Source of the DNA: Aaosphaeria pasadenensis
Taxonomy: Eukaryota; Ascomycota; Dothideomycetes; Pleosporales
NCBI GenBank assembly: GCA_022813625.1
Contig: JAKLMB010000025.1
Coordinates: forward strand, 496,001 to 560,000
Length of the DNA: 64,000 bases
Direction of reading: 5' to 3'
Shown: piece by piece, positions 44,897-57,200 of the stretch
How positions within the stretch are numbered: the stretch's first letter is position 1
Layout of the letters: the number at the start of each line of letters is the position of its first letter
Position numbers and translations under genes: made by a program
Notes under the pieces: model-generated
The model's database searches: none
What the model was told of the DNA's origin: nothing
Seen by the model: the letters and a program-made list of their open reading frames with translations, nothing else

Positions 44897-47146
44897 TCAT
44901 AGGCGGTCTTCCTCGTAGTAACGATCATGCGCATCACCCCAAAAGTATGCACCTTGTCCAGCACCGCCATCCAGATTAGCATACTCCATCCCAATGTCTA
45001 TCATGCCTTCGGGACCGCCTTGGTAAGTGGCAATGACCTCCATGTCTTCCGCGGGCTCGGGGGTTCGAGGCTCTGGCGACGATGTAGGGGATGTAGAAGA
45101 CGTATCTGCGTCTTGGTCAATTCCGTTCTCGAATGCGGGTGCAGTATAGAATATCGGAAGGTGCATAGGAGTCGACATGTCGAATGTTGAGGATAACATG
45201 GGCGGATTGTAAGGGTCAGGGTCTGCAAATACCTCTGGGGAGGATGGTGTCGGCGAGTGGGCAGCGACAGCGTCGAACAAATCCGGACAGTAGCTGGAGG
45301 ACGAGGCTGGTGGATCCGGTTCTGTCGTGCAACCTAGGTTTGGATGCGATGTAGGTTGCTGTCGTTGATGCAACTGACCCCATTCTGCGACCTTTGCTAG
45401 CCGCCTCGAATGTCGCAGCTTCGCTGCACTGCGGGACGACGCCAACCCGCCTTTCATGCCCGATGTCTGCCTTCCAGTAAACCTTTCAACAGTCGAGCTC
45501 CGCATCGTGTAGCCCCGGCTGCCGCTTCCACGACGCTGCTGCTGCTGCTGATGATGATGACGATTATGATGACGATGATCGTGCTGGCCGACAACATGCG
45601 AAGCAGACGAAGAGGAATACGTACCCCTTTTCACAGGATGCTTACTTCTGAACCTCGTCGTACTCTTCACCCCGTCCCTAATTGCCTCATCCGTCAACTT
45701 CCACATGAACCCTCTTCTTGCCGTCTCCACTACCCTAGGCCTTCGACGGCCACTCCCACCACTACTGCTTACATCTCCGTCGTCTCCCACAACATCGCCA
45801 TACACACCGTGACTCTCCACCTTCTTGAAAGCCCCGTTCATCGAAAGATTATGCCTGATGCTATTCTGCCACCCCTTAGTCGACTTGTCTGTCGCCTTGT
45901 CTGTGTGCCGCTTGAACCACGCGTAGATGTCTCGAAGGACCATGGTATGGTTCGGCGCTGTGAGCAAAGCGCGGTAGATCAATTGCGCATAGGGAAGTTC
46001 CTTGTCTATCGGGAAGTCGTCTGAGATGCTTACTGCCGAGTCTGGCGGCGTGCTTTCGCGGCGAGGACGCTGCCGATGTTGCTCATGATTCTGGTCCTGG
46101 TGGTCCTGGTCATGGTGATAGGGTGTGAGCGTGCGGAGGGGCGCATGTGGGGAAATGTATAGGCCGGCGTTGTGGGGAACGGCCACATCGACTTCGACGC
46201 CAGCGTCGTCTTCGTAGCCATCATTGCTCTGTGTAGAGGTATGTAGGCTTTGGTCGCAAATCTGTTTTTGCCGATAAGCCTGGAGATGGACTTGCGCCGA
46301 CCCCAGCGGGGGAGGTGAAGAAGAATCGAATTCATCTAGTACCGCTGTTCGTTGCCTCATGGGCGTCGCTGTCTTCTCGATTATATATGCGGACGGTGGG
46401 TACGAGTTCTGCCTGTGGGTGTTGTTCATATCGTCGTTATCGTCGTTGGCTAGCGGATTGACGAGGTGCTTGTCGTGAGTGTAGTAGCTCAGCGGACGTA
46501 TCGTTGTCAGCACCGCTATCTCATTGCTAACTATATTATCGCCGTTGGGGGTTAACAACGTCTCGTGTTCGAATATGGGATAGTTTGAGGGATATGTTGA
46601 ATCATAGGGGAGGCCGGTTGGGTCATTGAAGTCTTCCGCCGATGTCCAGAAAGAGTTGGATTGCTGTTGCTGCTGCTGCTCATGCTGGTTTCGTTGCCGA
46701 TAGAGGTGGGGAGTGAGCGGTTGGTATTCGAGCATTTTTGTAGGATCCGATTGATGAAGGGCAGTGGTGAAGGTGCCGGTGTGGTTGTTATTTAGTGGCA
46801 GGGACGGAGGCCACGCAGAGTAACAGGCGCTATTGTCGTCAATACCGTCCACTGTGGCAGCCATGGCGTAGTTCTCCTCTGTCTTGAAGTACTCGGGTGA
46901 TGGGGAAGATGGAACAGGTGCGGGTAGTGGTTTGAATGGAGAGATCGAAAGCTGGTAATCCCCGTTTGGTTGGTAGTATTGGGTTGAAGAATGATGCGCA
47001 TCTGATATGTCGATACTGCTTGAGGGGAATTCCTTGGAGGCACGACGTTCGATAGTGCCGCACTTCCCCGCCGTGGTCATTGCCGCCGTGGTCATCTCGT
47101 CGGAAGGAATCCGATGGGATGACGGAGGCGAAGTTGAGCGTGGCAT
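44897..47146 (-). CDS. forkhead (FKH) transcription factor
   Basis: Single exon, 749 aa, nuclear DNA-binding regulator. The forkhead domain (about residues 385-490) contains ELPYAQLIYRALLTAPNHTM, VLRDIYAWFKRHTDK, KGWQNSIRHNLSMNGAFKKV (the recognition-helix signature) and FMWKLTDEAI. An insertion rich in Gly/Ser/Asp (VVGDDGDVSSSGGSGRRR) sits between the recognition helix and the wing. Flanks are disordered with poly-Gln and poly-His runs (EQQQQQQSN, RHHHQQQQQRR). No FHA domain is visible, so it is not a typical Fkh1/2 orthologue. The ATG at 47146 is followed by a Ser/Pro-rich N-terminus. The upstream leader is CT-rich on the coding strand. Confidence 0.93.
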   Translation of the reverse strand: MPRSTSPPSSHRIPSDEMTTAAMTTAGKCGTIERRASKEFPSSSIDISDAHHSSTQYYQPNGDYQLSISPFKPLPAPVPSSPSPEYFKTEENYAMAATVDGIDDNSACYSAWPPSLPLNNNHTGTFTTALHQSDPTKMLEYQPLTPHLYRQRNQHEQQQQQQSNSFWTSAEDFNDPTGLPYDSTYPSNYPIFEHETLLTPNGDNIVSNEIAVLTTIRPLSYYTHDKHLVNPLANDDNDDMNNTHRQNSYPPSAYIIEKTATPMRQRTAVLDEFDSSSPPPLGSAQVHLQAYRQKQICDQSLHTSTQSNDGYEDDAGVEVDVAVPHNAGLYISPHAPLRTLTPYHHDQDHQDQNHEQHRQRPRRESTPPDSAVSISDDFPIDKELPYAQLIYRALLTAPNHTMVLRDIYAWFKRHTDKATDKSTKGWQNSIRHNLSMNGAFKKVESHGVYGDVVGDDGDVSSSGGSGRRRPRVVETARRGFMWKLTDEAIRDGVKSTTRFRSKHPVKRGTYSSSSASHVVGQHDHRHHNRHHHQQQQQRRGSGSRGYTMRSSTVERFTGRQTSGMKGGLASSRSAAKLRHSRRLAKVAEWGQLHQRQQPTSHPNLGCTTEPDPPASSSSYCPDLFDAVAAHSPTPSSPEVFADPDPYNPPMLSSTFDMSTPMHLPIFYTAPAFENGIDQDADTSSTSPTSSPEPRTPEPAEDMEVIATYQGGPEGMIDIGMEYANLDGGAGQGAYFWGDAHDRYYEEDRL

Positions 47147-49677
47147 GGTGTGATTGTTGTGTCTCTAGATGATGGGCTAGGAGAGCGCAAAGTGAAAAGA
47201 AGATATTGGACTAAATCTCCCTCACTACTCAGCCCACTCACTGGCGCCGGTACTGGCGTGGTCGCGGGAATGAATGGTAAGAAGCGATATGTGCCAACAG
47301 TGCAGTTGGTGAAACTAAATGTTGGTAGAGAATTGAAGAGGGGGAGGGGGGAGGGGGGAGGGGGAGAAAGAGGGGACAAGAGGGTATTGAAAAGATCGGT
47401 TGGTTGGTCCGGTGACGCTTTTTCCTTTGCCTGGTAGTGATATTTGAGGGTGAAGTGGTTAACTACTACAACTGCTCTGTCCTTTGCAGTTCTCAATGAG
47501 ATGATATTTGTGGTCCTTTGTATGGATGGGATACCAGAGTCATATGCAAAGCATACGCACATGTGATTAAGGACGCACACACACACAGACATACAAATAT
47601 ACATACACATACACACGCACACACACCATGCACATACACACACACATGGACACATACATACGTACACAGAGCAAGGAAAGAAGGGAGTGTGGGAGTGGGA
47701 GAGATAGGGAGAGGTGGAGGGAGAGAAGAGCGCCCCAATAGTGACATTCTTTGGTACGCACCAATGCAGAGTGTGCATAGTGTGCAGTGTTACCTTGTGA
47801 AATATGATTGTTGTAGCTGTTAGGTTCCAAACGGTGCTGGTACTGGTTGCTTGAGGAAGCAAACTTGGAGTCTTTCTCTTCAACTACAGCCCGAGATGAA
47901 TGGCGGTGCGCTCACTCGTGCTACCAGGCTGTGGATCATGGATCATGGATCATGGCTCCATGCCCAGAGCACAGTATCTCTCAAGGCTGGTGGCCATCTG
48001 CACCTCTTCTGGTCCGGCGATCAACCATGCCTCTCCGTGCCTATCCACGCCGGGCTGTCCACCATCAACCCCGAGGCGTCATCGAAAGAGGGCTTCTAGG
48101 ACGGGAGCCAGAGCTCATACAGCTTTCGTCATACGGCGCAGGCCAGTTAGGTCTTTCTCCCTGGACGGATAAGTGCAGCTTGCGGTCGTGCCATGCAACA
48201 CAGAGCCCTAGGTTAGCACCGTTGCAACATCGGACATATCTCTTGTCGTTTCTTTCCGCCCGTGATTCCTCTCTAAGACATTCTAGAAACATTACGGATA
48301 CAAGCAGCAACGCAGCACCGCCGCCGTATGGCCTGTATATCTGAGTGTGTGGGCGGTCCGTACGTTGTGGAGAAGAGTGAGTAACGGGTGTAAATATGCA
48401 GTGGTCCGATGGTGGCTCCAGCATGGACAATTGATTGCGGCAAAGTCCTCCAGTTCTTCTACTCTCTTCCTCTTATTCTGTCTTTTCTCTTTCTGATGAT
48501 CAAACAATTGCCTTGTGCGAGTTATCGGCTTCCATGGCCCTCACGTACGTTACAGAGGATGTAGGTTGCTGTCTTCAAGAGACACGCTAGGCCTTGCAGC
48601 TGCATGGGCATGGCTGTCGTGCATGCGTGAGGGAGAGTTTAGGTACTTCCGGGTAGGAGAGATTGGTTTTTGATCAGTCGGTCGGCAATCGACCAGCGAT
48701 AAGCTGCATGCATGCAGCTCCCAATCCCAACTCCCCTCTACCTGCTCTTCCTTGTCCATGTCTCTCCCTGCCGTAGCTGAAACTAGCCCACCGCCACAGC
48801 CGTCGAAACGCATCATGCCCATGTGCCCCGTGTAGTGTGCTACATTTGCTCGTTACACAAGTTCCGGTAGAAGGCCGCAAGGTCCCCAACACGCGCGGCC
48901 ACTCATTGGCCGTCCCCAAGGCTTTTCAATAGCCTCCAGGGAGCATTTCGTGTACTAGCCAGAACACACGTTGAAAAGAATACAAAAAATTCAAAGGGGT
49001 TTATATTACACCTACCTTCCTACTGTCCCGAAAGGAAACGAATAAAATGCTACTAGAAGCCTAAATGTATCACCAGTAAGACCAAGACCAGCTAATGCGC
49101 ACCTTGGCTTCTTTCCACCAGAACACAGAATGGCTGGCAGGGCTCTTGATCGACCCGAAAAGAAGGTAATAAGATTGTGCTTTGCTGATACCCGATAAAA
49201 CAGTAATCCGTGCTTCTACTTGATAAGTTGTGAAAAGGAATCGTGGCACAAAACCAGGTCTTCAAAGTTCCACAGAAGGCTGCTGAATAGTAGATATGAC
49301 CGAATCATCACCAGAGTGTCATCTAGCCTGTTCCTGTGCTTCGCGAGCGAACCAAGTGGTAGGAGCTCATGATTCCAATGCACTTCGCGATCCAAGAAAG
49401 TAAGTCGAAGCCATTGGCGGCCCTCTCATGGTGAGCAGCGGCTCATGTCAAACGGGGCATTGTGATCCCATCTCTTGGCGTTGCCTAAGCCATATGCATC
49501 CAACCGTCCTACATGATCATCACAGCGATCATTGACTTATCGATAGCGTGAGAGCTGTGTGCAATTGCCGTAGCGGTGAATCATTCGCTGAGGGCTAAGC
49601 GGGTGTAGCAGTGTGCTACGATGCCTACTTCTAGGCATGGCGAGACCAGCCACTTCCTAGGCTCACTCGGTAGTGAC
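47147..49677. other. intergenic with CT-rich leader and CA microsatellite
   Basis: GGGGGAGGGG-type tract at about 47339-47385 (pyrimidine on the forkhead strand) and an interrupted CA repeat at about 47566-47660. A tandem ATGGATC repeat (atcatggatcatggatcatgg) lies at 47936-47956. No convincing gene. Confidence 0.6.
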
Positions 49678-51474
49678 TTACTTACGGTAATATATCTGTA
49701 GCAGGTGAGCAGAGTTCCAATAATTGAGGGGTTCGCCGCAACGTACCTTTTTAAACTGGAAATGGAGTTGCAAAATGCCCTGGACATGTGAGTAGGAAGT
49801 TCCATTGTGTCACAAGCACCCAAGACACATGTGACTGTTGCCTCTCTGAATCGGCGATGGAGGCACTTACCTTGTCAAAGCTACTCTTGAAGCCTCTCTC
49901 TCTCTTCGCACTATAGTCCCATTCCTTATCCACGATTCTGAAGGCAATGTCCTCATATGGTGGCCCTGCAATGAATCGTATCAAGCAGGTATCATCCTCG
50001 CCAGCAGCGGCAAATGATTGACCGCGCTTCCTGCCATTCTCCCGCACAATTTTGTAAGTCGGGGCTTTCGATTTATCGATGAGATCCGGGTAGAAAATGT
50101 TGAACTTGTAACCCTGGACGACCTTTGGAGGCGGATTATCATGGTCGTAATGCGTCTGATTGTACTTGTTCCATTCGTAGCCCATCTGCACACGATTGAA
50201 GTAACGTGGTTTCCTTGGTGCATAGCTACCTGACCATTGAGGCTTCGTATTGTTGAGTTCCTCTTCGCCAGTGAAGACTTCTTCACCGTCTTCAACTCCG
50301 CGAGCAACCTCTCGCTCGTACAGGGCTGTTGTCGCCTTTGAGTGATCTTCTGTGTCGACTGGCGCAAAACGCAACAAGCCATCCACGCTTCTATGGGTTG
50401 CCTTAGACTGGGTATGTGGAGTCTTAGCATCCTGTGATTTGTGTCGCATCGGCACGTATCCAAGTTTAAGGATTTTGCGACGCTCATCGACAAGGTTCTC
50501 CGAAAAGATCTTATCATCAATCGCCTCGAGGCTTTTATCCTCCGGTCGGAGTTTGAGCATAGGTTCGGGATCTAGAGTGGAATCGTAAACCATGGAATAG
50601 GATCCATCCTCCTCAGCCCCGAATGTTTCCATGAATGTTCCCCGATAGTGTTCCTGCGCAGCCACTGATGCCTTCTCTTGTTGTCTCCGCAAAGCATCGA
50701 GACGTTCGTTGATGATTTGTTGCGACACCCTCTTCAGCTTCGCTTTTGCCTTCCACACGCGCAGGTTGCGCAGTAGCTGTTCCCAATAATCAAAGTCGAT
50801 CGGCTCATCTGAGTCCAGCTTCTTCTTGACTTGTACTTCAAGGGTCTCCAGCTCTTCGAATGACTTCGGTGAAAGCAACCGGTCGATATCGGACGTGATG
50901 GAGCTTGTTCCACGGGCTTCACTCCTGGATGACCGATTGCGACGTCTCTTATCCTTGCAGATAGTCTTTTGCGCCTGGGATTGTCAGTATGCGAAAAGGC
51001 GCAACGACAGGCGGGGGGGGGGGAAAAAGGGGGCAAACGAACATTCCAATAATCTCGATTGCTTCGATTAGTCTCAAGCGCGAGATATGTGTCGATGTCC
51101 TTTTCCAACTCTGCTAGTTCTTCCTCGTCCAAGCTCTCGATTACACCTTCAGAGTCCACAATATCCAATTCATGATCTTCAACCTCCTCGTCCAGTAGGG
51201 TCTTTGTAGGGTCAACGAAGCGCAGCGTGACCGTCAACCAATCGATGGGTTTCGCTCTATTTCCTTTTACGCGCAATGCTGCCTTTTTCTTCGCCTGCTG
51301 GAGAACAAATCGGTCTTCGTCCGCAACCCAAGCTTCCTCTTGCGCTGTGGTGGACGGCGCAGAGCGCTTCGAAGGTCTTTCTTGTGCGCGCGAGTCGGCA
51401 GGTCGTTTCGAAGGGAGATTTGAGGGGGGTCGTCGACGATCGGATAGCCACGGAGGGGGATTGTGAGAAGACAT
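49678..51474 (-). CDS. cactin, spliceosome-associated protein
   Basis: Orthologue of cactin, a conserved nuclear splicing factor (Cay1 in fission yeast) affecting pre-mRNA splicing fidelity and telomeres. Exons 51474-51043, 50974-49871, 49779-49747 and 49695-49678 give 528 aa. The mid domain has FDYWEQLLRNLRVWKAKAKL. The C-terminal cactin domain has KPRYFNRVQMGYEWNKYNQT, KFNIFYPDLIDKSKAP, TCLIRFIAGPPYEDIAFRIV and DKEWDYSAKRERGFKSSFDK. The last two exons (33 and 18 nt) encode GILQLHFQFKK and IYYRK, completing the universal C-terminus. Intron 1 has a GTTCGT donor and a C11 run. The ATG at 51474 is preferred over an upstream GTG. Divergent from nej1, 321 bp apart. Confidence 0.95.
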
Positions 51475-51795
51475 TCTCAAGATATGTCCAAAAGTAGGAA
51501 ACGATAGATGAGTCAGTCTTGTATTGTCACCTCCGTTGTTGATTTCTTGCAGTTTCACGCATCATAGCTCAAAGAACGCCTGGCTACGCTTGGCGTGACG
51601 TACCTTGTCATTACATCACGTGTAACTATGGAAATCCAATCGGATCTAGCTAAGTCTGACTAAGCGTCTGCCTGATCTCCAGCTGTGCCAGCGACGACAA
51701 CATCGTGAACCTTTGTCTCTTAAGGTCTTTGGATATGCTCCATGAAGTTTCTCTCCTGACAGATCGTCGTGTCAGAAGGGCTTCTGTCAACTACA
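51475..51795. promoter_or_regulatory. 321-bp bidirectional promoter region
   Basis: The only sequence between the divergent cactin and XLF/Nej1 starts, so both promoters must lie here. No strong TATA box is seen. Confidence 0.6.
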
Positions 51796-53443
51796 ATGGC
51801 TTGTTGGCGCATTCTCGAGCTTGATCCATCAACAAGCATTGGGGTTCCACAGCTGCTTATCAAAGCGGATTTTGGTGAACATGGATACAGATTGTGGTTA
51901 ACAGACCTGAGCAATATCTGGAGCGAAGATTTGAGCGTTGTCGGCATAATGGAGCGGGCAGTTGAAGTGGAGTCTCCCATTGAAGTTGGCAGGCAAGACA
52001 CCACTCAGCAGGGCATACTACTGGAGCATCTTCAAAATTCTTTGACAAATGCCGAAGGTACTGTGTGCCGCTTGACCAAGTACAATGAGAGTGGAGTCAT
52101 CCTGAACACAGTCATCGATCTACCAGAGCCCCTCGACTCGCTGAAATGGAAGTTTTGCTTAAGAAAGCAATCACCAACCATGCTCAAGAACGAGTTAATT
52201 CTTCCCTTGCTGCTCTCCGGACACATCCAATACACTCGAGTGAAAAAGCTCACCACAATTATTGCGGAGAAAGATAAAGCTATGAGTCGACTCCTTGATC
52301 AGTATGCGTCGAATCATTTGGACCTTGCGTCAGTATTTCCTAGCGTCAGTGGAAGTAAAGGCAATAGACGCATCGCCAAACGCGAGCAAGTAAGCAAGTA
52401 TATCCCGGCCTTGCGGCCGTTTGTACAAGATGAATGGATGGAAGAGACTACAAGACACCTTTATCCTGAACTGTGCACATTAGACCTTTTCCAGGAGGCT
52501 TTATCGGAATGCAACCCATCGGTACCCTCTAGCATGAAGTCGCGAGAAGATGAGGGAATTTGGTGGGAAAACATGAAAGCAATGGTGGATATGTCCCCTC
52601 CACGACCGACTTCGACAACAAGACTCGATCCTGTGATCGAGTCTCGTCCATCCTCCGAAGGCGAAGATACTGAAACCGAAGATGAATTCGAGACTCAAGA
52701 AAACTTCAAGGTCAGTAGTCACGGCCTGCCACGACGAAGGCTAGAATTACTAATTTGGCGGTGTAAAGTCACGAATTCCTGAACGAAGAGACAATTCTGC
52801 GGACGACGATCGAGATGATTTAGACTCCACCTCTAAGAGTGACAGTCAAAGCCAATCTCGGCTTCAGCACCGTATGAAACTAGAATCGCAAGACCATGTA
52901 CTTCCTACAAGACGAAGATCCTCACTTTCCGTGGGGCAGCCCGCGCTGGCGACCTCGCTACCTGCAGTACCTTCAGATCATTCCAAACATCCTATCGTTG
53001 AACCTACCACATCTCGCCCCAAACCCAAAGGCTTCAAGATTGGAGGAGCTAAAAGATCTCCAGCGACGGTGGAAGCGAAGATAACCAGCGAAGAAAATGT
53101 CGTAGAGGACAACATGAACGTACAAATCACAACTGCGTCACAATATAACGAGGGACGCGGGAGAAAGGGTTTCAAAATTGGAGGCAAGGATAAGAGAACT
53201 TCAGAGAAGGAGACAAAGAATGAATTTGCTGGTCATATTGAAGAATCAAGTCGTCTGACAGAGGTTCCAGACGTAGAGCCCACGCGCGGAGCCTCTCAGG
53301 TGGAGACGAAAGACACGCGTGAAGAGGAAGTGAAGCATGACGAGACAGCAGAAGAAAAGGCCGAGCGTAAGCGAAGCGAGTTGAAACGAAAGAATGATGA
53401 ACTTTCACGCAGACAAGCCCAGAGAAAGAAGAAGCGATTCTAG
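51796..53443 (+). CDS. nej1: XLF/Nej1-like non-homologous end-joining factor
   Basis: XRCC4-like factor that aids DNA ligase IV in double-strand-break end joining. Exons 51796-52710 and 52769-53443 (58-bp intron, GTCAGT donor) give 529 aa. The N-terminal head domain starts MACWRILEL and includes LLIKADFGEHGYRLWLTDLS, then LKWKFCLRKQSP and a coiled-coil-like LLLSGHIQYTRVKKLTTIIA. The C-terminal half is disordered and contains two GFKIGG motifs (KPKGFKIGGAK and RKGFKIGGKDK), ending in a basic tail QAQRKKKRF, as expected for a Ku or NLS-type terminus. Assignment rests on the head-domain pattern; the gene lies in the usual size range for filamentous fungal XLF. Confidence 0.82.
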
Positions 53444-54219
53444 AAAGTTGGGATCATTAGGTGATTCTTGCGTCTGTACCGTTTGGAGTTAGATATTAGG
53501 TAGCTACCTAGGTAGCTAGGTAATGTGCCTGTTTTTGCTTCCTCATTACTTCTTGTTTCGAAGCCAATTTTACTTGTGATATGAACAATTGTGGTACTCG
53601 GATGGTGTTCTGACATTGGCCCGTTGTTTATTTTGATTCGCGTCCGCAATGCTAAACGATCATTGCCCACTTGCTTGCTTTCACCTCCCACTTTCACTTG
53701 GGTGCCTTCACTCACAACCTTCTGGTCCCATGCTGGAAAGGAAACGATGAAAGACTGGGTTGGCAGGTACCTTTATAGAGACAACACCTTCTCTTCTCTC
53801 ACTGAGTTTGCATCGCAACCTCTCACCTCGCACATTCAACACCTGCCTCGACGGTTGCTGGCAACGACAATTACGAGAGCTATCGACTCTGTCGCAGCTT
53901 CTTTAGCTGCAAGTATACATAATGTGTTTTTATCGTTATATTTACTATTCTCGCTGTCAGCACCCTGAGCTGGTCCGCTTAACATACTGCTCCAAAGCGA
54001 TTCAGCTGGGACTGCCCGAGAGGTATGTCACCAGCATTCTAACGCGTTGAGCTTATGCAGACCAGATATAGGTACGACCATTACAGGGAATATACCCTTG
54101 AGGCGCAATATCAAATCCACGGCACCCAGCAGCCTGATCCGTCCTGCCATCGATCGGGGTGGCCAGCAGTCGAATTATTCCAGCCGATTGGAGAGCAGCA
54201 GCATCGCGAACACGAAGAG
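53444..54219. other. intergenic and leader of PAM2-motif gene
   Basis: Contains a TAGGTAGCTACCTAGGTAGC palindromic repeat (53497-53522) and a probable 5'-UTR intron: donor GTATGT at 54023, TCTAAC branch, acceptor TATGCAG at 54060. Confidence 0.5.
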
Positions 54220-57200
54220 ATGCCACCATACTCACCCCAGCCGGCCAATATGCCAGACCTTCTACCATCAATAGACTCATCAGTAGCTCTTCAGAGCGCT
54301 CAAGCCATCATGATTCCGCGATCCTCTCATAACGATCACAACAAATCTGCACGCGGACCTATTGAGAATGTCGTCGCCCTGACGCCTTATCCTCAACAAG
54401 CATCTCACATTGGTCATCTGCCAAGTACTGCAACAACTTACAACGAATTGAATATTGACATACCTATTGGGATTGGTATAGGCACGGGGTTCTCCTTTCA
54501 ACTTACCCATCAAGATGGTAAGGTTCGAGAATTTGTTACGCGTTTTGAGTCTTTGCAAGATCACGAAGTTCCTGGGGACCGCTACTCTGACGATGGCCGG
54601 ATGCTCACTGACGACGAGCCCACTGCCATTTCTAACTCTTCTGAACTAGTAAAACTAGAAGGCGATGTAGAAGGAGGGCACAAGGTGGCTCTTCGCCATC
54701 GTAGACTCGATGGAAGCAAAGCACAGGGGCATCCCATCGATGAAATCGTACACGAGCCTGACCAGGATACAGCGGTGAGTTTTTTTTATCAAGTGCACAG
54801 CTGACTCTTGTGGCGCTCAAATTGTGCGTGGAGAAACCTCCATCGACCACCCGCTGATAATGTTATAGGAGGGTTCATGTAGTCCGAGGAAACCGCTTCC
54901 ACCACAGTGGACCAATGCTCAAGCACCAATGCTGGCAACGGCGCAGCGTGCCAGGCAACGAGAATCTCAGAAAACTGTACAAGGGCATCCAAACAGTGTT
55001 CCTGTCGAATCCAGGCGTACAACTCTACGTTTGACTCACAAATCCGTGGACCTCTCAAGATATCATACTTCTACCGGCGCTTCCGTGAACGATGATACCA
55101 TTTCCCCTATATCACAGATATCGCCTGCAAGGTTGAAGAAACACAGTTCCAGCTCTACCCTCAGAAGCATCACTTGTTCCCCACAAAATAAAAGTCCCGA
55201 CCGATCAAGTGCGGTCAAGAGTGTCATGTCCTCGCCTAACCCTTCGATACCCACCATCGATGAAGCTGGCAACGAGTTACTTTCGCAAAGCAGCTTACAG
55301 AGTGTTCGCTCATCTATGGAGGACGGCAGTGTCTACTTCTCAGCGGCATCTGACGTATACTACTCTGCGAATCAGTCTCCTGTGAGTGAGAGTTCTAAAA
55401 GCTTAGAGAACAATCTAGCCGAGTTGCCATGGGCTTTCTGCGAAGATCAAGTATCAGCTTTAGAACCCGCTAACAAAGGAGACGAGAAGCAAATGCCAAT
55501 GGCACAAAAACACCCAATTTCACGGTCTTCGGTGCAACGTGATATTTATAGAACCGCAACGCGATCAGACACCCATTTGAGGCACCAAACCGGAGCGGCT
55601 AGGCCTGCAATTCCAAAGCTCAATGTCAAGATCCCGCGATCGATTGCTTCGACGAACGCTAAATCCCCATCCGTAACACCAACCTCTTCAACCACGTCTG
55701 GCATGTCAACGCCGGGAAACACGAACTCTCGAATCCCCATACCATTGTTTGCGAAGCAAAATAGTAACCTGGCACGTGGAAGTGGCCGGCCTGCTCCTCA
55801 AGCAAATGACGTAGCTCGTCCTGTTGCGGATGCATCCAAACTGCAGCACTGCTATGCATCCGATAAAACTCGACGTGATTCTGTGATTCCTGAGTTGGAA
55901 AAGATCACTCCACAAACAAAAGAAGTCAAGGAAGTTGTTAGCAACGTTCGTCGAGCCACGCAGGCAGTCTTCGTTCCCAACAAGCCAGCTCCCGTATTTG
56001 CAGTGGCCAACCATGATGCGCAGCAACGACAACAACGAAACGAACAACATACCAGCACCCCACCATCGTATCTGGGTGATTGCGACCATGAACGTACAGC
56101 TTCAGATCCACTTATAGATGGAAATTCGGCCACACCAGTAGAACGCCTTCAAGCATCGCCTGTAGGACCTAGGAGCTACGCTGCAGTGCTTATGGGACGT
56201 CCCTCAAACCCTGTTCTTCGTGTCCCTGTTCAACAGCACGGGAATAGAAAGGTTTCGCCCTCGATGATATCCCAAGAGGCAGGGAAACCGGGCCCCAATG
56301 CGGAAGATCTACTATCAACATCTGAGATCTATGTTTCCCAACGTAAGGACGTTGAGAAAATCGATGCACAAAAGCAGCCTCCGGCTACCTTTAGGAGTTA
56401 TGCCGCTGTGATCGCGGGATTACCAAGCGAAGACCCTATTATGCAAGATTCTGCTATTATATACAGTCGCCGTAAGTACAAAGCCTTTCGTGATAGTTAC
56501 CCCACTACACTGCCTTGCCAGCAGTGAATCCCTTTTCTTATATTTTGGGGGGTTGCCCCAATTGACAAGACGCAGGCTCTAGCATATCGAAAGCAAACAC
56601 CCGTGCATTCGCTCAAGTGGCAGACTCGGCACTGAACGCTATCAAAGGTAAGTCACAGGGCCTTCGCCGTTTATCTGTCTTTGTATTGCTGCTACGTAGT
56701 GCTAACGAACAGCACAGAAGCCCAGCAGTGTACTCCTGTTTCAAGTGGCTTGTTATGTCCAGAACAAATACGAAACGACTCAACTATCGTCAGCGGTGCA
56801 TCTAGCCTTCGTGCTACTGCGCCCGAGTTTGTGCCTCCGCCCTCGGAGCTTTTGGAGACAGAGACTTCATTACTACGAGAACTAACTGCCCCTCCGGTCG
56901 ACTCCTGCCAGCCAGAGTTCCAGGAGCCGCAACTCACAGGTTTGGAGCCTACGCACTATGGTTTCCCGCATTACCATTTTTGGTACCGTGTTCCGATCGA
57001 ATGCTCGATTTCCGATGGTAACAGCTACAACTACCAACCCAGCACTGCACCGTGGAAGAAATACAGACATAATGGTAGTAAAAGGGGCTCACGAGGTAGC
57101 AAGACTGTGGCTCGCACCAAATCTAAGAAAAGATCTTTGATTCAGACGGAAGAGGTTGTGGCAATGGACCAAATGGGGACTTCCATGGATGTTTCCATCA

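Noticed and set aside
47518..47823. Frames across the CA repeat near 47.6 kb
   Set aside because: Low-complexity translations of a microsatellite on both strands.
47847..48344. 165-aa plus-strand frame between forkhead and cactin genes
   Set aside because: Overlapped by other equally open frames, no family features, and includes a short ATGGATC tandem repeat.
53591..53968. 125-aa plus-strand frame upstream of the PAM2-motif gene
   Set aside because: Opens with GTG, no ATG-based start, no motifs; more likely leader or promoter sequence.
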